In this document: in pieces, positions 7,676 to 16,892 of the stretch
Layout: every line of letters starts with the position of its first letter
Numbering within the stretch: position 1 is the stretch's first letter
Assembly (NCBI GenBank): GCA_031396695.1
Contig: JANNLG010000052.1
Location: 6,955-70,954 of the forward strand
Source: VGRW01 sp031396695
GTDB lineage: Bacteria; Myxococcota_A; UBA9160; SZUA-336
DNA length: 64,000 bases
Direction: 5' to 3'
The notes under the pieces: model-generated
Told to the model about the DNA's origin: nothing
Databases searched by the model: none
The model's input: only the letters and a program-made list of their open reading frames with translations
Made by a program: the position numbers and the translations under genes

Positions 7676-9472
7676 CTAGAGCCGGATCTCTCCGGCCGCG
7701 ACCGCGGCGTGGCGTTCGGAGTCGAGCGGCAGGTAGGCGCGCGCCGCGTCGTCGCGGATGAACAGCGGATCGGCGAGCTTGGCGGGATCCCAGCCTTCTC
7801 GCTGCAGCTCGACCTTGCGCAGCTTGAACGTGCCCGTCACCTCCGCCTCGGTTTGCAGGCGCAAGAAGACAGGTACGGCGTAGGACGGCAGAGACGACAG
7901 CGCGTGCTCGTAGAAGGCGCGCGTGTCGAAGCTGCGCGCGTCGCTGACCACGAGCGCGGCCATGCCGGCGCGGCCGTCGCCGCCCGGGACCTCGACGCCG
8001 TACACGTTGGCGAGCTCGACGCCGGGGAACGCGCTCGCGGCCTCGGCCACTTCCTGGGTCGAGACGTTCTCGCCCTTCCAACGGAACGTGTCGCCGATCC
8101 GGTCGATGAAGTAGAAGTAGCCGGCCGCGTCCTGCTTCAGCAGATCGCCGGTGCGGAAGAACGAATCCCCGTCGCTGAACGCGTTGCGCAGGATCTTGCG
8201 CTCGGTGGCTTCCTTCGAGGTGTAGCCCTCGAAGCGGCCGCGGTTGTCGCCCTCGCGGCGCGGCAGCGCGCCGATCAGCTCGCCGACCTCGCCGGCCGCG
8301 CACTCGACCAGCCGCCCGTCGGCGCTGCGCAGGTGCTCGTCGCGCTCGACGTCGTAGCGCACCAGGCGCGCGTCCATCAGGAGCTTGGTGGGAATGCGCC
8401 CGACCGAGCCGACCTTGTTGTCGAGGTTCAAGAGCGCCACGTTGCCCTCGGTCGCGCCGTAGAACTCGACGATGCGGGGGATCCGGAAGCGGTCGCGGAA
8501 CGGCTCCCAGATGTCGGGTCGCAGGCCGTTGCCGATGCAGAACGAGAGCTGGTGCTCGCCGTCGCGCGCGTCGGGCGGTTGGTTCAGCAAGTAGCGGCAG
8601 AACTCGCCGATGTACTGGAACGAGGTCGAGCGCGTCGCGCGCACGTCGCTCCAGAACTCGCGCGCGCTGAACTTGCGCCGCAGCGCGAGCGTCGCGCCGG
8701 ACAGCAGCACCGCGCCGACCGCCATCGCGCCGCCCGCCGAGTGGTAGAGCGGCAGCGCGCAGTACATGACGTCGTTCGGATTGAAGCCCCCGAGCCGCGC
8801 CGCAGTCCCCGTGCTGAAGAACTTCAAGTGACTGAAGCGCGCGGCCTTCGGCAAGCCCGTGGTGCCCGAGGTGTAGATGTAGAACAGATCGTCGCCCGTG
8901 CGCGCGCCTTCGCGCACCGAGGCCGCCGGATTCGCAGACGGCCGCGTCGCGAGATCCGCCGTCAGGTCGCACGCGTTTCGCGGCGCGGTCGCGCCCTCGT
9001 GGCCCTTGTCGGCGGAGACCCAGACCTGCCAGGGCGCCTCGCCGTCCACGCTCGCGAGCGCTTCGAGACATTCCGAGCCGACGATCACGTGCTTCGCGTC
9101 CGCCGTCGCGATCGCGTGCTCGAGCGCGCGGCCGGTGAGGTTCGTGTTGATCAGAGCGGTGGTCGCGCCGACCTTCGTGAGTCCCGCCCAGGTCTCGAGG
9201 AACTCCGGGCGGTTGTGCATCAACAGCGCGACGCGCGCGCCGCGGCCGATCCCGTTCGCGATCGCCCAGTGCGCGACGCGATTCGCCGCGCGGTTGTAGT
9301 CGTCGTAGGTCACCGTGCGGCCTTCGAAGACCACGAACGGATGCTTCGCGCGCGCGGCGGCTTGCTCTTCGATCACGTCCGCGATCGTGCGCGGTCCCTC
9401 GGGGCGGATGCGCGCGAGCGGAAGACCGTACTTTGCGAAGCGCCAGAGTTGGACCAAGCGTTCGGGAAGCAT
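7676..9472 (-). CDS. FATP/FadD6-type long-chain acyl-CoA synthetase
   Basis: The 598-residue enzyme belongs to the AMP-forming acyl-CoA synthetase family that activates long- or very-long-chain fatty acids (or steroid side chains) with ATP and CoA. The P-loop motif TSGTTGLPK is at residues 201-209, EFYGATEGN is the A5-type motif, and FFRTGDLL with DRIGDTFRWKGENV is the FATP/FadD6 signature. It ends with TGTFKLRKVELQREGWDP. The length is normal. It starts divergently from a GST-like gene at 9569. Related enzymes include FadD17 and FadD6; the chain-length preference is not readable. Confidence 0.91.
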   Translation of the reverse strand: MLPERLVQLWRFAKYGLPLARIRPEGPRTIADVIEEQAAARAKHPFVVFEGRTVTYDDYNRAANRVAHWAIANGIGRGARVALLMHNRPEFLETWAGLTKVGATTALINTNLTGRALEHAIATADAKHVIVGSECLEALASVDGEAPWQVWVSADKGHEGATAPRNACDLTADLATRPSANPAASVREGARTGDDLFYIYTSGTTGLPKAARFSHLKFFSTGTAARLGGFNPNDVMYCALPLYHSAGGAMAVGAVLLSGATLALRRKFSAREFWSDVRATRSTSFQYIGEFCRYLLNQPPDARDGEHQLSFCIGNGLRPDIWEPFRDRFRIPRIVEFYGATEGNVALLNLDNKVGSVGRIPTKLLMDARLVRYDVERDEHLRSADGRLVECAAGEVGELIGALPRREGDNRGRFEGYTSKEATERKILRNAFSDGDSFFRTGDLLKQDAAGYFYFIDRIGDTFRWKGENVSTQEVAEAASAFPGVELANVYGVEVPGGDGRAGMAALVVSDARSFDTRAFYEHALSSLPSYAVPVFLRLQTEAEVTGTFKLRKVELQREGWDPAKLADPLFIRDDAARAYLPLDSERHAAVAAGEIRL

Positions 9473-9568
9473 GGCCCGAGGCTACCACAGACGACGCGCG
9501 TTGCGGCCAGCCGCGCACGCGCCGCCGAGCGTCGACTATGATCCGGCGTCGAGCGGGGAAGGGCGCGC

Positions 9569-10324
9569 GTGAACTACGTCGAGGTCGAGGAAGCGATCGG
9601 ATTGCCGGGCCTGCGGCTCGTGCTCACGGCCGGCGTGCCGGGTCCGTGGAGCGAGTCCGCCAAATACATCCTGCACGTGAAGCGCATCCCCTACACGGCG
9701 GTGCGTCAGACGGCGGGCACCGAGAGCGAGGCGCTCAAGCGCTGGACCGGGCTATCGAACGCGCCGATCGCGATGCTGGACGGCGAAGCGCCGCGCAGCG
9801 GCTGGGCCGAGATCCTGGCGCTGGCCGAGCGGCTCGCGCCGAAGCCCGCACTCACGCCCGCCGATCCCGAGCAGCGCGTGCGCATGTTCGGGCTCGCGAA
9901 CGAGATCTGCGGCGAGGGCGGATTCGGCTGGCAGCGAAGGTTGATGCTGATCGCGGCGCTCGGCACCGGCAACGACATCACGCGCACGCTCGCGCGCCGC
10001 TACGGCTATCACGACGCGGCGACCGCCGCGGCCCCCGGCCGCGCCGCCGAGATCCTGCTCTTGCTCGCAAAGCAGCTGCGCGCGCAGCGCGCGCTCGGCA
10101 GCCCGTACTTCGTGGGCGAACACTTGAGCGCCGTCGATCTGTACTGGGCCGCGTTCGCGCTGATGGTCGAGCCGCTCGGCGACGACCACTGCAAGCTGCA
10201 CCCGCGCCTGCGCGAGAGCTACGCGCTGCGCGATCCGGCGGTGCGCGCGGCGGCCGACGGCATCCTGCTCGAGCACCGCGACTTCATCTACCGGACCCAC
10301 CTGGCTTTGCCACTCGACTTCTAG
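9569..10324 (+). CDS. Glutathione S-transferase-like protein
   Basis: A 251-residue protein with the layout of a cytosolic GST: an N-terminal thioredoxin-like half (VPGPWSESAKYILHVKRIPYTAV, then NAPIAMLDGEAPRSGWAEILALAERL, where the cis-Pro and Ser/Glu glutathione contacts are expected) and an all-helical C-terminal half with GSPYFVGEHLSAVDLYWAAF, the N-capping ST/VD motif. The start is GTG. Substrate unknown. The 3' end overlaps the convergent yhbY gene by 41 bp. Confidence 0.77.
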   Translation: MNYVEVEEAIGLPGLRLVLTAGVPGPWSESAKYILHVKRIPYTAVRQTAGTESEALKRWTGLSNAPIAMLDGEAPRSGWAEILALAERLAPKPALTPADPEQRVRMFGLANEICGEGGFGWQRRLMLIAALGTGNDITRTLARRYGYHDAATAAAPGRAAEILLLLAKQLRAQRALGSPYFVGEHLSAVDLYWAAFALMVEPLGDDHCKLHPRLRESYALRDPAVRAAADGILLEHRDFIYRTHLALPLDF

Positions 10325-10628
10325 GCCGCGCGGGCACGCGCACCTTGCGCAGCTTCGGCTCGCGGTTCTGCCGGAACAGGATGCCCACGTGTCCGACCAC
10401 GCCGACCACCTCGGCGAGCAGCTGCTCGGCCAGCTGCGCCATGATCTCCCGCTTCTCTTCCTTGAAGTCGCCGAAGCGGATCTTGATCAGCTCGTGCGCG
10501 AGTAGCTCCCGGTCGGTCTTGCCGAGCACCGCCTCCGTCAGGCCTTCCTTGCCGATCATCACCACCGGCTGAAGCGGGTGGGCGAGCGAGCGCAGGTGTC
10601 GGCGCTGGAATCCCTCGAGCTCGTCCAT
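10284..10628 (-). CDS. yhbY: YhbY/CRM-domain ribosome-assembly RNA-binding protein
   Basis: The 114-residue product is a single CRM domain protein. MDELEGFQRRHLRSLAH opens it, VVMIGKEGLTEAVL contains the signature G-x-x-G-like loop, and HELIKIRFGDFKEEK is the conserved basic face. YhbY associates with the 50S precursor in E. coli. ATG 10628 is preceded by GGGAGGAAGCGC, which decides the start against an upstream frame extension to 10700. The last 41 bp overlap the GST-like gene on the other strand, and the C-terminal tail is basic and Pro-rich. Confidence 0.9.
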   Translation of the reverse strand: MDELEGFQRRHLRSLAHPLQPVVMIGKEGLTEAVLGKTDRELLAHELIKIRFGDFKEEKREIMAQLAEQLLAEVVGVVGHVGILFRQNREPKLRKVRVPARPRSRVAKPGGSGR

Positions 10629-10686
10629 GCGCTTCCTCCCGGGGCCGAAATCGGCCGCAAACCGTATCATGCGCGCGGAGTCGAGT

Positions 10687-11445
10687 ATGTACCGAGACAA
10701 ACGAGTCGTGGTCGTGATGCCCGCCTACAACGCGGAGCGCACCCTCGTCCGCACCTACGACGAGGTGATGGCGCAGGGCATCGTCGACCAGCTGATCGTG
10801 GTCGACGACGCGAGCACGGACGAGACCGTGAAGGTCGCCTCGAGCCTGCCGCACACCACCGTGATCGTGCACGAGCGGAACAGCGGCTACGGTGCGAACC
10901 AGAAGACCTGCTACCGCGCCGCGCTCGAAGCCGGCGCGGACATCGTGGTGATGGTGCACCCCGACTACCAGTACACGCCGAAGCTCCTGCCCTCGATGGT
11001 CGCGCTGATCGGCAACGGCCTGTACCCGTGCGTGCTCGGCTCGCGCATCCTGGGCGGCGGAGCGCTGCGCGGCGGCATGCCGCTCTACAAGTACGTCGCG
11101 AACCGCCTGCTCACGCTGGCCGAGAACTGGCTGCTCGGCGCGAAGCTGTCGGAGTTCCACACCGGCTATCGCGCGTTCTCGGCGCCGCTCCTGCGAACGC
11201 TTCCGCTCGCGGGCAACTCCGACGACTTCGTGTTCGACAACCAGATGCTCGCGCAGATCCTGTGGGGCGGCGCCGAGATCGCCGAGATCACCTGCCCGAC
11301 GCTGTACTTCGCCGAGGCGTCGTCGATCAACTTCCAGCGCAGCGTGCGCTACGGGCTCGGCTGTCTGGCGACCGGGGTGGAGTTCCGGCTCGCGCGCTGG
11401 GGCCTGCGCGCATCGCCGCGCTTTCCGAGCGGATCCAGCGCGTGA
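10687..11445 (+). CDS. Family 2 glycosyltransferase (polyprenyl-phosphate sugar transferase type)
   Basis: The 252-residue enzyme has the GT-A fold of DPM-like glycosyltransferases: VVVMPAYNAERTL, the nucleotide-binding VVDDASTDET, NSGYGANQKTCYRAAL and MVHPDYQYTP in place of the DxD region, then GSRILGGG and FHTGYRAFS. These enzymes move a sugar from a nucleotide donor to polyprenyl phosphate at the inner membrane; this form lacks C-terminal membrane helices. GGAG precedes ATG 10687. Its stop overlaps the next gene's GTG (GTGA 11442-11445), so it is coupled to a membrane TPR protein that may use the lipid-linked sugar. Confidence 0.88.
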   Translation: MYRDKRVVVVMPAYNAERTLVRTYDEVMAQGIVDQLIVVDDASTDETVKVASSLPHTTVIVHERNSGYGANQKTCYRAALEAGADIVVMVHPDYQYTPKLLPSMVALIGNGLYPCVLGSRILGGGALRGGMPLYKYVANRLLTLAENWLLGAKLSEFHTGYRAFSAPLLRTLPLAGNSDDFVFDNQMLAQILWGGAEIAEITCPTLYFAEASSINFQRSVRYGLGCLATGVEFRLARWGLRASPRFPSGSSA

Positions 11446-13310
11446 GCGCGCGTCGGGCGGCGATCGCGGCCGGGCTTGCCGCGCTCGTCGCTCTCGCCTT
11501 CGCGGGCGCGCTGCGCAACGAGTTCGTCACCTTCGACGACGACCTGTACGTGACCGCGAATCCGTTCGTGCTCGCGGGCTGGACACTCGAGAGTGTCGGC
11601 CAGGCGTTCACGAGCTTTCACGCCGGCAACTGGCACCCGCTGACCTGGCTCTCGCACATGACCGACGTCGCGCTCTTCGGTCTGAACCCGGCGGCGCATC
11701 ACGCGGTGAATCTGGTTCTGCACGCGACGAACGCCGTGCTCGTGTTCGCCGTGCTCTCGGCGCTGACCGGCACGACCTTTCGCGCGGCCGCGGTGGCCGC
11801 GTTCTTCGCCGTGCACCCGCTGCGGGTCGAATCGGTGGCCTGGGTCGCGGAGCGCAAGGACCTGCTCTCGACGGCGTTCGGCCTGCTCGCGCTGCTCGCC
11901 TGGACCGGCTTCGCGCGACACGGCACGCCGCGCGCGCGCATTGCCGCGCTGGTCTGCTTCGCGCTCTCGCTGGCCGCCAAGCCGATGCTGGTGACGCTGC
12001 CGTTCCTGCTGCTCGTGCTCGACCATTGGCCGCTCGCGCGTCTGCGCTCGGTCTCGGACGTCTGGCCGCGCGTGCGCGAGAAGCTCGGCTTCTTCGCGCT
12101 CTCGCTCGGCTCGTGTCTCGTCACGCTCGCCGCGCAGGCGCCCGGCATCCAGCTCGTGCCGTTCGAAATCCGTCTGGCGAACGTGCTGCTGAGCTTCCCC
12201 GCCTATCTCTCGCTGGTGTTCTGGCCTACGCCGCTCGCGGTGCTGTACCCGTACCGCACGGCGATCGTCTGGAGCGACGTGCTCGGCGCCGCGGGGCTCG
12301 TGCTCGCGATCAGCGCGCTCGCGCTCTGGCAGGCGCGACGCCGGCCGTGGCTGCTGGTCGGCTGGCTCTGGTTCGTGGGTCTGCTCGTGCCGACGCTCGG
12401 GATCGTGCAGGTGGGCGTGCAGGCGTACGCCGACCGCTACACGTACCTGCCTTTCGTCGGTCTCGCGCTGGTGCTGGCGTATGCGGGCGCGGAGTGGGTG
12501 GAGCGAGCGGGGCGTCGACGCCGGATCGCGTCGGGCGCCGCGGTCGGCGCGGTCGTGCTCGGGCTCGCGCTGTGCGTGGCGCGCACCCGCACGCAGGTCG
12601 AGGTCTGGCACGACACGGTTTCGCTCTTCACGCACGCGCTCTCGGTCACGCGCGCGAACTACGTCGCGCACCGCGAGCTCGGCATGGCCTTGGCCGCGCG
12701 CGGCGAGCTCGAGCGCGCGCGCGTGGAGCTCGAGGAAGCCGTGCGCCTGAATCCGCGCTACGCGATGGCGCTCGCGAACCTCGGCAAGCTGCGCGCCGAA
12801 ACCGGCGACGTCGACGCGGGCGTGGCGCTGCTGCGGCGCGCGCTCGCAATCGATCCGAAGCTGCGCGGCGGTGATCGCGCGATCGGCCTCGCGCTAGAGC
12901 CGACGGGCCGGCTCGCGGAAGCCGCGGCCGCCTATCGCGCGGCGCTCGCGCGCGAGCCGAACGACCGGATCGCCGCCCTCCAGCTCGCGCGCCTGCTCGC
13001 GATCTCGCCCGAGGCGTCGCTTCGCGACGGCGCGCGCGCCGTCGAGCTTTGTGAGCTCGCGTGCGGGACCGACGGCTGCCAGAAGCCCGAAGAGCTCGAT
13101 GTGCTGGCGATGGCCTACATGGAGGCGGGGCGCAGCGCTGACGCCGTGCGCACCGCCGCGCGCGCGGTCGAGCTCGCGCGCGAGCGCGGCGACGCGTCGC
13201 TCGCGGCGAAGATCGAAGCCCGGCGCGCCTCCTATACGCGCGGGGAGCCGGTGCGCGTGCGCGTGCCTACGACGCCGAGCCCCGCCCTCAGGCCGAGCCC
13301 TGAGCGATGA
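11442..13310 (+). CDS. Polytopic membrane TPR protein, TMTC/PMT-like
   Basis: A 622-residue protein starting at GTG 11442 inside the GT2 stop. About ten transmembrane helices fill residues 1-400; LRNEFVTFDDDLYV, HPLRVESVAWVAERKDLL, AKPMLVTLPFLLLVLDHWPL and QAYADRYTYLPFVGL are hallmarks of deltaproteobacterial membrane TPR proteins distantly related to eukaryotic TMTC O-mannosyltransferases. The DD pair after the first helix and the R-E-V/ERKD loop fit a GT-C active site facing the periplasm. Residues about 400-600 are TPR repeats (AHRELGMALAARGELERA, AMALANLGKLRAETGD). With the GT2 gene it suggests protein or lipid O-glycosylation, which I infer. Confidence 0.82.
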   Translation: MSARRAAIAAGLAALVALAFAGALRNEFVTFDDDLYVTANPFVLAGWTLESVGQAFTSFHAGNWHPLTWLSHMTDVALFGLNPAAHHAVNLVLHATNAVLVFAVLSALTGTTFRAAAVAAFFAVHPLRVESVAWVAERKDLLSTAFGLLALLAWTGFARHGTPRARIAALVCFALSLAAKPMLVTLPFLLLVLDHWPLARLRSVSDVWPRVREKLGFFALSLGSCLVTLAAQAPGIQLVPFEIRLANVLLSFPAYLSLVFWPTPLAVLYPYRTAIVWSDVLGAAGLVLAISALALWQARRRPWLLVGWLWFVGLLVPTLGIVQVGVQAYADRYTYLPFVGLALVLAYAGAEWVERAGRRRRIASGAAVGAVVLGLALCVARTRTQVEVWHDTVSLFTHALSVTRANYVAHRELGMALAARGELERARVELEEAVRLNPRYAMALANLGKLRAETGDVDAGVALLRRALAIDPKLRGGDRAIGLALEPTGRLAEAAAAYRAALAREPNDRIAALQLARLLAISPEASLRDGARAVELCELACGTDGCQKPEELDVLAMAYMEAGRSADAVRTAARAVELARERGDASLAAKIEARRASYTRGEPVRVRVPTTPSPALRPSPER

Positions 13311-13839
13311 GCTCCGACTCCGGGTCGCCGTTCCGCCAGCGCGCGATCAGCTTCTCGGGATCGAAGGTCACGCCGATCGGGTTCTTCGCGAACTCGCCGC
13401 TGGCGAACCAGGCGTTCAGCGATGCCGCGTCCGGGAAGTTGTCGACCTGCAGCTCGACGCGGTTTCCTTCGGGATCCTCGTAGTACAGCGACGTCGTCGG
13501 GCCGTGGTTGATGCACCAGTACGGCGCGATGCCCTTGGCTTCGAGGCGCTTGTAGGTCTGCAGGAGCTGACCGAGCGTCGCGAACGTGTACGCGAAGTGC
13601 TCCAGCCCCACCGCGTTCTCGGGCCGGTCCGTGAAGGTCGGGCTCTGCACCAATGCGATGCGGTGGTGCTCGTCGTCGTAGGTCATGAACGCGATGAAGT
13701 CGTTGCGCATCACCACGCGCGCGCCGAGCACCGTCTCGTACCACGAGATGAGCTCGGCGAGCCGCTTGGTCCGCAGCACCACGTGCGCGAAGCGGATCGG
13801 CGTGAAGGTTCGATCGAGCGGCTCGAGCTGACGCTTCAT
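13288..13839 (-). CDS. VOC family dioxygenase-like protein
   Basis: A 183-residue VOC protein resembling single-domain extradiol dioxygenases (BphC type III-like). It has RFAHVVLRTKRLAELISWYETVLGA, FMTYDDEHHRIALVQ, GLEHFAYTFATLGQLL and the closing YYEDPEGNRVELQVD. Candidate metal ligands are His in FAHV, His in GLEHF and Glu in VELQV, the 2-His-1-carboxylate triad. Ring cleavage is possible but not proven. GAGG precedes ATG 13839. The 3' end overlaps the TPR gene by 23 bp in convergent orientation. Confidence 0.86.
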   Translation of the reverse strand: MKRQLEPLDRTFTPIRFAHVVLRTKRLAELISWYETVLGARVVMRNDFIAFMTYDDEHHRIALVQSPTFTDRPENAVGLEHFAYTFATLGQLLQTYKRLEAKGIAPYWCINHGPTTSLYYEDPEGNRVELQVDNFPDAASLNAWFASGEFAKNPIGVTFDPEKLIARWRNGDPESELIAQGSA

Positions 13840-13879
13840 GGTCGCCTCGGAACGCCCGAAATGGGCAGCGGCATTGTAC

Positions 13880-14764
13880 CTACTTCGCGACCGGACCGGC
13901 CGTCGTCACGATCAGCCACAGCCCGAGCGCGAGCAGAACCGCCGCGGCCTTCTCCAGCCGGTGTCCGCGCAGGGCGGAGCGCAGGCTCGGACGCGATGCG
14001 CGCAGCGCGCGGCGCTCGCGGTAGAACGACGCGATCAGGCGCGAGAGCTCTTCCGGGTTTCCGACCGGGCGCAGCACGCCGTGGCGCGCGGCCGAGATCG
14101 TCCCACGCTCTTCGGACACCACCAGACAGAGCGCGTCGGTGCGCTCGGACAGGCCGTACGCCGCACTGTGTCGGGTGCCGAGTCCGTGCGGCACCCCGGC
14201 GCCGCGCGCGAGCGGCAGGTGCGCGCCGAAGCGCGTGACTTCGCGGTCCTCGATCACCACCGCGCCGTCGTGACCGGGCGAGTGCGGGTCGAACAGGCTC
14301 TCGAGCAGCGCGGCGGAGACCTGCCCGCCGAGCGCCTCGCCCCCGTGCAGGTGGCGCTCGAGCTTCTGCATGCCCGCGAGCACGACCAGAGCACCGTTCT
14401 TTTCGCGCGCGAGCCCGGTCAGCGCGAGCGCCAGCACGTCGGCCGCGTCCATGCGCGGGCGGTGATCGCCGCGCTGACCCATCGCGAAGGTGGCCAGCTC
14501 CTCGAAACCCTGGCGCAGCTCTTCCTGAAAAATCACCACCAGCACCAGGGCGGCTGCGGCGAAGAAGCCGTGGAAGACCCAGGTGGTGAGCTGCAGGTCG
14601 AAGAGCCGCGCGGCCAGGTAGACGATTCCGAGCAGTCCCATGCCGAGCGCGACCAGCGCGGCCTGAGAACGGCGCAACCAGGAGATGCCGGCGTAGAGCA
14701 GCACGGCGACGATCGAGACATCGAACGCGTCCGCGAATCCGAACTCTCGAAACGCGTCGATCAT
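13880..14764 (-). CDS. cdaA: Diadenylate cyclase, CdaA type, with an extra C-terminal membrane helix
   Basis: The 294-residue enzyme makes c-di-AMP from two ATP. Three N-terminal helices (about 15-30, 36-52, 62-79) precede the DAC domain with DGA at 166-168 (PGHDGAVVIEDREV) and the RHx motif at 198-200 reading RHS rather than RHR, followed by SEERGTIS. ALGGQVSAALLESLF is typical. Unlike standard CdaA it ends in a fourth hydrophobic helix (KAAAVLLALGLWLIV, about 273-288), similar to the first helix of YbbR/CdaR regulators; no separate cdaR gene follows. The next gene downstream on this strand, after 40 bp, is the VOC gene. Confidence 0.9.
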   Translation of the reverse strand: MIDAFREFGFADAFDVSIVAVLLYAGISWLRRSQAALVALGMGLLGIVYLAARLFDLQLTTWVFHGFFAAAALVLVVIFQEELRQGFEELATFAMGQRGDHRPRMDAADVLALALTGLAREKNGALVVLAGMQKLERHLHGGEALGGQVSAALLESLFDPHSPGHDGAVVIEDREVTRFGAHLPLARGAGVPHGLGTRHSAAYGLSERTDALCLVVSEERGTISAARHGVLRPVGNPEELSRLIASFYRERRALRASRPSLRSALRGHRLEKAAAVLLALGLWLIVTTAGPVAK

Positions 14765-14883
14765 CGCCCCTCATCGCGGTTCGCCCGGAGCATCCGGGGA
14801 CCCGGTCCTAGGGGGGTTCGTCGACCTTACCGAAATCTCGCGCCGAGCTGTAGTCTCGGCTCGCGCGCGCACGCGTCGATCGA

Positions 14884-15747
14884 GTGAAAATGCCCGAGCC
14901 GCCCGCCAGCATCCGTGAGCTCTGCGTCCAGATCCTCGCGTGCGGGGAGCTCGAGGCGAAGCTCGGGTCGGTGTTCGGCGCGGATGGCCGACTGCTGCCG
15001 GACCACGTGCCCGGGCCGTCGCTCTGCTTCGAACGGCCCGCGCGCGGGCCGGGCCTCGAGATGCGCGCGGGCGTCGAGCGGCTGCCTCGTCCGACCGAGC
15101 TCGGCGATCCGCGCGCGCGCATGGCCTGCCTGCGCCGCTTTGCTCACCACGAGCTGATGGCCGTGGAGCTGTTCGCCTGGGCGCTCCTGCTCTGGCCCGA
15201 GACGCACCCAGAGCTCCGGCGCGGCTGGTGCCTGGCCATGGCCGACGAGCAGCGACACTGCCGGATGTACCTCGAGCGCTTGCGCGCGCACGGCGGTGAG
15301 CTCGGCGACGAGCCGCTGTCCGATTACTTCTGGAAGCACGCGGCCGCGATTCGCGCGCACGCGCGTGGACCGGCCGCGTTCCTGGCCGCGATCGGGCTCA
15401 CGCTCGAGCAGGCGAATCTCGATTTCACGCTGGTCTACGCCGAGGGCTTCAGGAACGGAGGCGACGAGCAGAGCGCGCGCGTGGCCGAGGTCGTGCACGC
15501 GGACGAGCAGCGCCACGTGCGGCTGGCGGTCGAGTGGCTCGCGCGGCTCGCGCCAGAGGGTGAGGACCCGGTCGCGTCGTACCGCGAGGCGGTGCCGTTC
15601 CCGCTCGAAGCCGCGCGCGCGAAGGGCCGCCGCTTCAGCGCGGAAGCGCGCCGAGCCGCCGGGCTATCGGAGGCGCTGATCGAGCACGTTCGCAGCGCGC
15701 GGCCCGGCGAAGGTCACGCGCGGCGAAAGGCGGACTCGAGCGCGTGA
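14884..15747 (+). CDS. DUF455 ferritin-like protein
   Basis: A 287-residue helical protein of the DUF455 ferritin-like group. Carboxylate/His pairs suitable for a diiron or dimanganese site occur in HHELMAVELFAWALL, MADEQRHCRMYLERL and HADEQRHVRLAVEWL. The reaction of this family is unknown; some ferritin-like relatives oxidise substrates or scavenge metals. GTG 14884 and ATG 14890 are both possible starts. The stop overlaps GTG of the ATP-grasp gene (GTGA 15744-15747), so the two are coupled, which favours joint action on one substrate. Confidence 0.8.
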   Translation: MKMPEPPASIRELCVQILACGELEAKLGSVFGADGRLLPDHVPGPSLCFERPARGPGLEMRAGVERLPRPTELGDPRARMACLRRFAHHELMAVELFAWALLLWPETHPELRRGWCLAMADEQRHCRMYLERLRAHGGELGDEPLSDYFWKHAAAIRAHARGPAAFLAAIGLTLEQANLDFTLVYAEGFRNGGDEQSARVAEVVHADEQRHVRLAVEWLARLAPEGEDPVASYREAVPFPLEAARAKGRRFSAEARRAAGLSEALIEHVRSARPGEGHARRKADSSA

Positions 15748-16892
15748 CGGACGCGACGCGGCTGTTCGCGAACCTCGGCGCCGAGGAGGAGGCGAGCTGG
15801 CGGCGCATGAGCGCGCACCCGCGCGTGCGCACGGTCGCGCGGCTTTGGGCCGGTCTGTTTCCCGCGAGTGCGCGGCTGGTCGGTGAAGGCGCGCCGCCCG
15901 CGCCACGGCTCGCGGGTGTACTCGCGGACCTCGACGAGGAGCCGGCGTTCCCGTTCTGCGCTCCCGGTCGCGCGCTCGTGCCGTGGCTCGCGACGCGCGA
16001 AGCCGAGGCGCTGGCTCGCTCGGAAGGCGTTCCGTTCGGGGCGACAGCGGCCGACGTCGTCCGGCGCGTGCACGACAAAGCGTTTGCGCACGCGGCCTCG
16101 GTCGCGGCATCGCTCGTTCCCGAGTCGTTCGCGGGGACGACGCTCGTGCTCGAACCGGATGAGCTCGGCGACGCCGACGCCGTTCGGTGTCGGATCGAGG
16201 CAGCGGTTGCGCGCTGGCCGGCGCCGCTGCGCGAGAGCTTCGTGCTGAAGCCGCGGCTCGGCACGAGCGGTCGCGGTCGCCTTTCCGGCCGCGCCGGACG
16301 CATCGACTCCGAGCGGCTCGGCGGGTCGCTCGCGCGGCTTCGCGCGAGCGGCGGCGTGCTCGTCGAGCCGTGGCTCGAACGCACGCTCGACCTCTCCGCT
16401 CAGCTCCACGTCGCGGGTCCCGGCGACGTGCGCGTGCTCGGAACGCTGCGCCAGGTCGTGACGAAGTACGGCGGACCCACGGGCCACGCGGGTCGGATCC
16501 ACGCCGACGGCAGCGTAGACTCGGGCACGCCCTGGGACGACGAGCTGCGCGCCGCCGCGCTCGCGCTCGGTCGCGCCGCTTCGAACGCCGGCTACCGCGG
16601 ACCCTGCGGCGTCGACGCATTCGTGTTCCGCGGCCCGGACGGAGCCGAGAGACTGCGGCCGATCGTCGAGCTGAACGCGCGCTTCACCGCCGGCACGATC
16701 GCGCTCGGCTGCGCGGCCCGCGCGCTGCGCGCGGGTCTCGCGCGCGCCGCCCGCGCGTTCTACTTCGGCTTCGAGGTCGCGGGCGACGCGGGTCACGCGA
16801 TCCTCGCCGACGATCCGAGCGCGCGCCTCTGCCTCGAAGCCGATCCACGCGCGCTTCCACTTCCACCGTCGCAAAGGGAGAGATCCGCATGA
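15744..16892 (+). CDS. ATP-grasp family protein
   Basis: A 382-residue protein with ATP-grasp features in the C-terminal two thirds: ESFVLKPRLGTSGRGRLSG is the nucleotide-gripping lysine/Gly-rich loop, GVLVEPWLERTLDLSAQLHV the adenine-contact strand, and GPCGVDAFVF together with LRPIVELNARFTAG the metal-binding Glu/Asn motif. ATP-grasp enzymes join a carboxylate to an amine or thiol through an acyl-phosphate. No acceptor can be read off. It sits between a ferritin-like gene and a membrane protein gene, overlapping both by 4 or fewer bases (GTGA and ATGA), a layout that implies one pathway. Confidence 0.74.
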   Translation: MTDATRLFANLGAEEEASWRRMSAHPRVRTVARLWAGLFPASARLVGEGAPPAPRLAGVLADLDEEPAFPFCAPGRALVPWLATREAEALARSEGVPFGATAADVVRRVHDKAFAHAASVAASLVPESFAGTTLVLEPDELGDADAVRCRIEAAVARWPAPLRESFVLKPRLGTSGRGRLSGRAGRIDSERLGGSLARLRASGGVLVEPWLERTLDLSAQLHVAGPGDVRVLGTLRQVVTKYGGPTGHAGRIHADGSVDSGTPWDDELRAAALALGRAASNAGYRGPCGVDAFVFRGPDGAERLRPIVELNARFTAGTIALGCAARALRAGLARAARAFYFGFEVAGDAGHAILADDPSARLCLEADPRALPLPPSQRERSA

